18,859 bases of DNA from Bacillota bacterium (lineage in GTDB: Bacteria > Eremiobacterota > SpSt-956 > JAKJGF01). Both the position numbers and the translations under genes were made by a program. Each line of letters begins with the position of its first letter. Within the stretch, counting starts at the first letter, position 1. The notes below the pieces were generated by a model that was not told the DNA's origin, did no database searches, and worked only from the letters and a program-made list of their open reading frames with translations. Below, piece after piece: positions 1-9,000 of the stretch. The DNA lies in the NCBI GenBank assembly GCA_029555925.1, contig JAKPQU010000074.1, positions 1 to 18,859 on the forward strand, written 5' to 3'.

Positions 1-3000
1 GTTGTAAGAGAATTTATATCTAAAGGAAATTCAACGGAATCTTTACTCTGTAAATCAAAAGAAGGGGAGAGTGTGGCAACACTCAGAGAATGTTCGAGAT
101 TATTGGTTTTATTGCTTATATAATCCTTTGCCCATGAAGGACTGGTCTGAACCTTACAGCCTTCAGGAAGAGTGAATTTTTTATGGCACCATAGAGTATT
201 TTCGTCCAACTTCTTCATAGTTGATTTGCTGTTTTCATTTCTACTGCCTGTTTTGATAGCAGTTGTTTCTGTACTTAACTCTACTCTATCTTTTACTACA
301 ATGCCTGAAACCTCTTGTATTCTTCCTTTAGCCTTATTCTTTTCATCCAGTTTTTGTTTCCTTATAAGAGCCATTCTGGTGAAATATGGTTCCATTTCAT
401 CATAAAGACCTCTTCTTAATTTCGCACATGACGGACAGAGAACCATATCAACGTTTACTACAATCTGACACATCTGGCAGAGTCTTTTTAATTCAAGATT
501 TGCATCCTGATGCACTTCTGTCGGGAAAGTGGCTACATAGTCTGTTTTGTCCCATGCCATAACTGCTTCCGTTGCTTCGAGGCTTTCCGGATCGAGGCGT
601 TTCTTTCTGTTACCTATCATTTCTTTTGTTATAAATGCACCTTTCTCCTGAAAGGTTAATTTATCGGATGAATTCTTTTTCTCAAAGAGATTTATCGCTT
701 CAGTTATTTGAGCATTAGCTCTTTTGAAGAGATTATCTGCATTTATAATTTTTCCTGAGTCAACCTGTTGCCCCATTATGGAGGAACTTTTTGCAGTTAT
801 CTGCTGACCTGTTATGGATGATTTGATTTTATCCAGCCCCGGTATGGATGATTTGATTTTATCTATTTCTTTTGTAAGAGCCGGTTTGAGTGATTCTACA
901 ATATTTCCAAGCATTTTGAAGGCTTTCCCTAAAGTAGATAAGGTACCGGTTCCCTGAAGAGACTGTTCCGGCCTGATTCTTTCACTGTCGGTCTTTGTTT
1001 CCGTTTTGCGGGCAGTTTCTATCTTTGTTTCTGTCTTTATTGCTCTGTCAGTCTTCGTAGCCACACTACCGGAATTCTCTTTGTTCCAGTCCTGTTTGAA
1101 ATTTCTCTGGGTATCAAGGATACTCAGCTTTCCTTTATCCGTAATGTCCCTTGTTTTTATTTCCAGGATTTCCTGTTTCCTCGGATCAAAGTCTTTTAAA
1201 TTTTTTAATTCTCTTGGAATTCCGACAAGTGAAGGTTTTTCAGGGGTTTCACCTGTTCTGTTCCATAAAGGTATCTTTTTATCTTTATTTTGGTCATGCA
1301 TCTGAGTCGCTATGTTTTCTTTCTTTACCTGATTATGGACATTTTCTTTTGAAGTTTTTCCGGTGCCGGCTGACATGCCCTGTCCTTCAGTTTTTATTCC
1401 TTCCCCTTTGCCTGCTCCTGACTGCTTACCTGTTACCTGTTCATTAGTGGATATATTCTGCTGTTCCTGTTTCTGAGAACCCTGATAGGAAACCTGTCCT
1501 GTATAACCTGATGAACCCTGTTTTGTAGTTCCCGATTGATTTGAAATACTTTTACTCTGACCGGAATTGCTGCCTGTATCAATGGCTGAAATTGATTTCC
1601 CTTCACCTGTGGTTTTCTGGTAAGGTTGCTGTGTTGTGTCCGATTTCCCCGGTAATGTTCCTGCCCTGAACGATTCGATTCCTGTGTTACCGGTTGCATC
1701 ATATAAAGGTTTTTGTAATCTCTGTTCTGATGATTGGATGGATTGAGGTGTCTGCTGAAGATTGACCTTTTCCGTCTGTTCTGTTTTCTGGCTGGATCCC
1801 TGTAAACCTGTCTGCAATAACTGTTCTGCTCTCTGCTGTGTGGCAGAAGTCTGCTGTGATGGCTGCTGTTTTACAGAATCCTGCTGTGTGGCAGAAGTTT
1901 GCTGTGAAGTCTGCTGTGATGTGGAATCCTGCTGTGCCGGAGAAGTCTGCTGTGATGTCTGCTGTGATGTGGAATCCTGCTGTGTGACAGAAGTCTGCTG
2001 TGATGTCTGCTGTTTTACGGAATCCTGCTGTGTAGCAGAAGTCTGCTGTGATGTCTGCTGTACTCCGGCAGAATCGGTCTGATCTTTCCATGAAAAGCTA
2101 TTTTCATTCTGAGATATCCGTGAAGAGACTGATGGACTGGAAATGGTAATACCGCGATGCTCTGTATCTTCTGTTTGCTGTCGATTCCATGATGGCTGCT
2201 CATACTGAGTGTCTTTCCATGCATAGCCTGGCTGTTGTGGTTGCTGATACTGGCTGTCTTTCCAGGTAATATCCCTGCCGGATACAGGACTGATGCCTGA
2301 ATTTGTCGGTGCAGAGAAAGTACTGGCTTCTTCCGGCCCTTTTTGATTCGTATTCTGATGTGTTGTCTGCTGCCCGCCCGGTATCTGTCCTGTCATCTGT
2401 GGCTGTTGGGTGAATGACGAACTCTGTTGCTGTGCTTGTGTTCCTGATACCTGTTGTTGCTGTGTGAACGATGGCGTGCCCTGATGAGAACCGGTCTGTT
2501 GAGTCTGTACCTCCTGTCCTCCCTGCTGATTCCAGGAAGAAGGAGTCTGTTGAGTCTGGGACTGCTGTGTAAAAGTGCCCTGCTGAGAACCGGTCTGCTG
2601 TCCTCCCTGCTGATTCCAGGATGAACCGCTCTGCTGTGTCTGGCCGTCTTTACCTGAAAAACCTGTGTGCTGTGATTGCTGAAGCTGATTGTCCTTCCAC
2701 GTCATATCCTGGGTGGACTGAGACGAGCTGGTGAAAAGTTGCGGCTTGGTATTTGTAGCAAGGTCAGTCTGACCGTTTTGTTGTGTCACAGAATTTACAG
2801 GTCTTTCATGTCCTGTCTGATGTTGACCGAATAAAGAGTTACTTTGCTGTGAACCGGTCTGCTGCCCGTATTGAGTCGAAGGCACTTCTTTCTGGCCGCT
2901 TTGGACCTGTTGCCCTGTATTACTCTGCTGCTGAGATACTGAAGTTTGCTCCTGAGAAGTAATACCTGTTTGAGATATTTGCGGGTTGGCCCAGGCAGGG

Positions 3001-6000
3001 CGTCGTAGATCTGTCTGCTGCTGTGAATAATCTGAACCCTGCTGTATCTGTTCTCCCTGAGGAGGTTGAGTCCCTGTATCCTTCTGGCCTGTTTGCTGCC
3101 GGGTTTCTGTTGCTGTGTTTTTCTGAGTCTGTGAAGAATACTGTTCTGTCGTTTGTGTCTGTCCTGCCTGTTCGTTTTTAATTTCTCTTCCTGTCCGTGG
3201 TGTTTCGCCTCGGGAATTTTTTGCTTCTCCTGTTTGACCGTAAGTCGTCTCTCCGGTAATACCTGTCTTCGGGTTTTCATTGACATTTTCTGCTGAAGCC
3301 CGTCCGGTTCTGCCCCATTCTGTCGTAACTGCGTCTTCTCTTTCAAAGAGCTGTCTCACTTTCATAACATCTGTTCCGGGTATTTCCTTCTGCATATCCG
3401 TATAGATATCACTGCCATATCTCTGATTATAATCTCTCAGAATAGCTTCTCTTTCTGTTCTTGTTCTGCCCTGAAGTATAGTTGATATCGCTCCTTCATC
3501 TTTTCCGGACATGGCATTATATAATTTTTCAGATGATGTTTCCTGGAGTTTTCCGTGTTTCCCTTCGTTAACAACAAAATAGTCTTTTTCTGTGCCAAGA
3601 GTGGCAGCAATTTTCTCTTTCGGATTTTTATCCCAGTTATTTAAAATATCTGATGTCTTTACCTGTACTGTTTCCCTTGTTTTTACTTCTTCCTTTTTAA
3701 GGGCAGATTTAAGCAGATCTGTATCACTGCTCTTCATAGTAAGAGAAAAATCTTCCAGTTTACCATGTTTATCCATTTCTTCCAGAAGGCTAAATGTTCT
3801 TGGATCAGCCTCTTTAAGTTTTTCTCTGTCAGGTCCTTTGAATTGATCTAATTTTTGCGATAATTCCTGTTTTACATCGAGGCTTTTTTGAATTTTCTCA
3901 AGCTCACCTTTTCCTGCAAGGTCCTGAACATAATTATATACTTCCGGCCTGGATTGTTTCAGTTCTTCCATTCTGGCAGTATCTTTGTAGTTAGTAATGG
4001 CTTCTGCAATTTCCCCTTCTGTTCCTTTGAATTTACCAGTTGCAATATCTTCTTTTACTCTTTTTACACCTTCATTGTCTGATAGCTTCAGATTATTGAA
4101 TTTTTCAGGTTCATGTTCTTTCATATAATCCAGATATTTAACAGTTTCGGGATAATTCTTCTCCATCTCCGCCCTTTTCTGCCCGTCTTTATAACTTTCC
4201 AGGTTAAAGGCTTCTCCTGTCTTATCCAGGTTTGACTTCAGAGTTTCTATTTTTCCGTCACTTTCAAGGGTCTTCATTACTTCAAATAATTTCGGATCCC
4301 TGGTCTGAAGTTCTTTACGCCCTTCTTCCGAATTGTAGAGTCTCATGCCTTCAGCAAAATATTCCTGTTTGTTTGTAGCAGAATAGTCATTCGTAAAACC
4401 ACCGGATTTTTTCTTTTCTTCATATAATTCATTCACCCTGTCACCTACATTCATGACCCTGTCTCCGACCCTTATATTCTCATCCATAATGATTTTGCTC
4501 TTATCCATTATATGGGCCATTTCATGAGTTGCAGTGCCTGTTACGGCTCTTTCCGCAAGAACTATTCTTGTTCCCTGTGTAAAGCCCTGTGTGCCTTTTT
4601 CTGTACCTCCGAGAGATGCTATACCCTTTTCTTTTGATGCTACTGTTATAGTTGTTCCAATATCTCTGGCTTCTTCCAGTTCTTTAACTGACATGGAAGA
4701 TTTTGCCAGCTCTCTTGTAACACTTGCCCTGGTAAGTATATCTTCTACAGCATTTCCTGCCTTCGGCACTGTTCCTACATACATGCCGTTAACCGCTTTT
4801 GCTTTCTTCTGCTCTTCAGGTGTTAACTGTCTGTCAAGATTTATGGATACGCCAAATTCCTCTCTCTTTGCTTCAAGATTCTGCCTGAGCTGTATTGTCT
4901 CTTTCTCTTTCGAATAGAGAGTATTTTCAAGTTTATTATGTTCCTGAACCCTTGTATCGATTTTTGCTTCAAGATTATCCAATTTCTGTTTTGCTGCATT
5001 ATATTCTTCCGATTTCGGGTCCATACCCTTCAGTTTGTTCTGCAGTTCCTGTCTTTCCTGTCTGAAACCGTTCATTTCCGTGCTGTAATTTTTATTTTCT
5101 TTTTCCTTTTGTTCATGTAATCTGGATAATTCTACGGTAGATGTGGATAGTTTTTTCTCACTCTGTTCCAGTTCTTTCCTCTGCACTTCAGGAAGCATGG
5201 AAAGCATTTTTTGATATTCCTGTTTTGTCTCTTTAAGGCTTCCTTCGTATTTTAACTGCAGTTCCTGTTTCCTGGCCTTCAGTTCTGACAGTTTCGGATC
5301 TCCCTCTTTGAGTCCTGACATCTCTTTTGTGATACTGTCTATCTCATCTTTCATACCGAGAGTCTTCTGGAAATCTTTAGTGCATATTTTATTGGATTCT
5401 TCCAGGGATTTCCTTGTTTCTTCCGACAGACCTGACAGGAAAGAAGTATCGATTTTTATATCGGAGGTTTTCACTTCCTCTGTAATCACTTCCGTGCCTT
5501 TGCCTTCCTGTATATGATCCGTGATTTTACCTTCCTGTATTGTCTTTCCTTCCCGGGCCGGCTCACTGTCCCATATTGTAACAGGTCTCCATGTCTCTGT
5601 TTTCGGTTTTCTATCCCATATATTCCATGAAGTGTTGTTCCCCGAAGAACTATTCCATGAAGGAGTATTCCATGTATCAGAGCCGGAAGATCTGGAAGAG
5701 CCCGTATCAGGAATTTCAAAATTATCAGGAAGATTGGGATACATACGTTTCAGAAGAAAAGCTTTTTCTTCTTTAGTAAATTTATATTTATCTAAAAGCT
5801 TCATACCCTCTTCAAGAGATAGAGTTTTCCCTTTGTTTTTTTCCAGTTCCTGTTTTAAAAGGTTAAGTTTTTCCGGAGATACCTTACCTTTTAATTCTGC
5901 TGTCATCTGGTCAAAATTCTTAATCACTTTATCATTTACCGTAATTTCCGGATTGGTTTTCCTGTTACTTTTGTTACCCTCTATAAAATCTTTTTCACTC

Positions 6001-9000
6001 ATTCCGATCTCTTTTGCCGCTCTTGCCGCCTGTTCTTTTGACAGACCGGAGTTCTGAAGTTTCCTTATTAACTCGTCTCTTGACAGGCTTTGATTGCCGA
6101 TGTCTTTTTTGACCTGTTCCAGTTGCTCTGTACCTATCTTACTTGCAGTACCATTTTTAAGAATTGTCTGAATATCTTCGTCTTTAATATTGAAGTTTTT
6201 ATTTTTCAGCCTTTCCTGGAGCTCTTCTGTAGTGAGCATTTTATTATTAATAAGAGGTTTTATCTTTTCCAGTGTATCTGCAGGAATTTTACCTTTCAAT
6301 TTTTCCATGTTTTTATCATCATAGGAATACCATGTTATATCTTTCAGACTATCCAGTTTATTCAGTTTATCTCTATCAACCGATATGTTTCTCCACCCTG
6401 CAAGTATGTCTTCCGTTTTATCTTTTACCTGTTCTCTGGATTTTTCTTCCTTATTTAATAATTTTGCGTCGCGATATTCGCTGAGACTGTATTTAGATGC
6501 TTCATCTATTGTTTTTATGTCGTTTCCTGCAGCTTCAAGCAATTTAATGGCATTACCTGCCTGTTCCTTTACAAAGGGCTTATCGCTTAACCAGGTACAG
6601 GTATCTTTATAGGTTTTCAATTTTTCGGAGAATTTTTCATTCTGAGTTTTTTCCTGATTTAACAGATAATCAAACAATTCAGGACTGTTTTCATATAAAT
6701 ATTTACTCCTGGCCTTGTCAGAGTAAAGATCTATTTCATTCTGTATATAATCTTTATTTATTGTTCCGTCTTTATATAATTTTCCATCTTTATCCAGTTT
6801 TGACATATAGGTATAAATGCCTTTTGCCGGGTCATCCGATTTAACCTCTTTGCCGTTCTGAAGATCACTTAAATAATTATAGAGTTCACTATTATTATTC
6901 TTTAATTCCGAGCCTTTTTTATAGGTACCAAGATCTTTTAAAGTTTCTTCTGAAAGTTTACTCATATCACCGGTGAGCTGCCCTTTTTTCTCCATTTGTT
7001 CAAGGCAGGCATATAATTTCGGATCTTTATCCTTCAGAGTCAGTCTTTTGTCATAAGATTCCATTAGTTTACCGGTGTCTTTTAAAGCTTCTTCCGATGT
7101 TTTTATACCGTTTTTCTCCAGTTCTTCCACATAGGCATATAATTTAGGATTATTCTGTTTTAATTCTTCCTTTTTCTTCGGATCTGCATCATAGTATGAT
7201 TTCATACCATTTGTGAGATCATCTTTCAATGTGCTTTCTTTCGGCTTTTCTTTATTCTTTTCTTCCAGACTCTTCATATATTCGAATAATTTTGTACTTC
7301 CATATGCTTCTTTACCCTGAGCCAGATTATTCTTTAACGTATCTTCGGTTATATCCTTTTTGTCTGAAAGATAATTGTAGAGTTCCGGATTTTTTTTCTG
7401 CAATTCTTCAAATTTCTTTACAGTATCATAATTATTTATTGCCTCTTCTCTTTCTTTTTTAGGCCCTTCTTTCAACTCGTTCAGGAGCCCTGCTGTAAAG
7501 ATATTGTTTGTAAGATCCATTTTCTTAGAATTGTTTTTAAGTGTATCTATTTCTTCCTGTTTCAGTCCTAATTTATTTAAACTTTCTTCTGAGATTACTT
7601 TATCCTTCTCGAGTGAACGTTTTATGGAGCTATATTCTTCATCACTTAATTTCAATTCACTTTTCATGCTGTCCAGCTTATTTAACAGACCTGAAGAGTT
7701 TTCCTGATTTAGCTGCCAGATAGATACTTTGGATAGTTTGTCTGCAAGGGTATCTGTTGCTGGCTGTGTTCCGTCTCCTGTCTGCCCCAGAATGGTACCT
7801 ACATTGTCTTTGGCTTTCCCTGCCTGCTCCAGAATATCTTTTGCTTCACTCAGTTTCCCCTGTTTCTCAAGATTCTGTAACATGCTATAGAGTTCTCTGT
7901 CTTTTGTTTCCAGAATTTGCTTCCCTTCGGGAGTACTGTATAGCTTTAAACCTTCCGAAAAATATTCTTTTTTGTTCTCAGCCGAATAGGCTGTAGCAAA
8001 ATCTCCGCCTGTTTCTTTTTTGTTGTTATATAACTGCTGTACTTTGTAATCTACATCCATAATGCCATAGTTTTCCATTATATGGCCTGTCTCATGAATT
8101 ACAGTTCCTGCCGGAGCATCTTTAGCCAGTACTATTTTTGTCCCCTGTGCAAATCCTTTTACGTTATTGCTCTCTCCGCCCATAGCGGTTATGTCTGATG
8201 TGACTGTTATTGTTGTTCCTATTTTTTTGGCGTCTTCCAGTTCTGTCCAGGCTATTTTGGAATTCGCCAGTTCCTTGGTTACCTTTGCCTCTGCCATGAT
8301 GTCTTCAAAGGAACTGGTTCCGGGAGGCACCATGCCTGTATACATACCTTTAACCGCCTCTGCCTTTTTTTCTGAAGCATAGGTAGAGGGATTGGAATTT
8401 TTAGAGATAAGCTCTATTTCATTATCACTGAATCCTTTTTCTTTCAGAATATTTGTGAGACTTTCCTTTGAAAAATCATTATTTTTCAATGATTCTACGA
8501 ATTTTATCTTATCGTCTGCTTTAAATTTATTACTGTCCGTTAACTGTCCTTTGAGACCTTCAAGGGTTTTATCATTTACTTTATAAGATTCCTGGAGATC
8601 GACTAAATTCAGACCGACTCCGTATTCTTTTCTTTTTCCGTCCAGTTCTTTTCTGAGTCCTATAACTTCCTGTTCTTTTTTATAGAAACTATCCTCAAAA
8701 TCGTTGTGAGCCTGGACTCGTCCGTCCATTTCCTTTTTGAAACTATCCAGTTCAAGACTGGTTTTCTTATATTCTTCTGAATTCTTGTCCAGCGAGGCAA
8801 GTTTATCAGTCAGCTCGGTATATTTGAGCTTTGCATCGATCATGTAGTTATTATACTCGTCTGTTTCTTTCTTCTTACCTTCACTATTTAATTTATAAAG
8901 TTCCTGTGAAGATTTTGCGAGAGCTTCTTCCTTTTTACGAAGTTCTTCCTTCTGGCTTTCTGGCAGTTGTGCCATCATACTGTCATAGCTCTGTTTCGCC

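Noticed and set aside
1762..2082. Plus-strand Cys-rich frame (CCVAEVCCDVCC-type repeats), looking like a metallothionein-like protein
   Set aside because: It is the antisense of the 48-bp CAG-rich repeats in the giant gene. The periodicity comes from the Gln/Ser/Thr repeats; there is no ribosome binding site or independent support.
1433..3346. Minus-strand frames of 69-183 codons within the Gln-rich part
   Set aside because: They lie on the same strand as the giant gene but in other frames, and show the compositional echo of CAG/ACA repeats (TADITADFCHTAGF-type).
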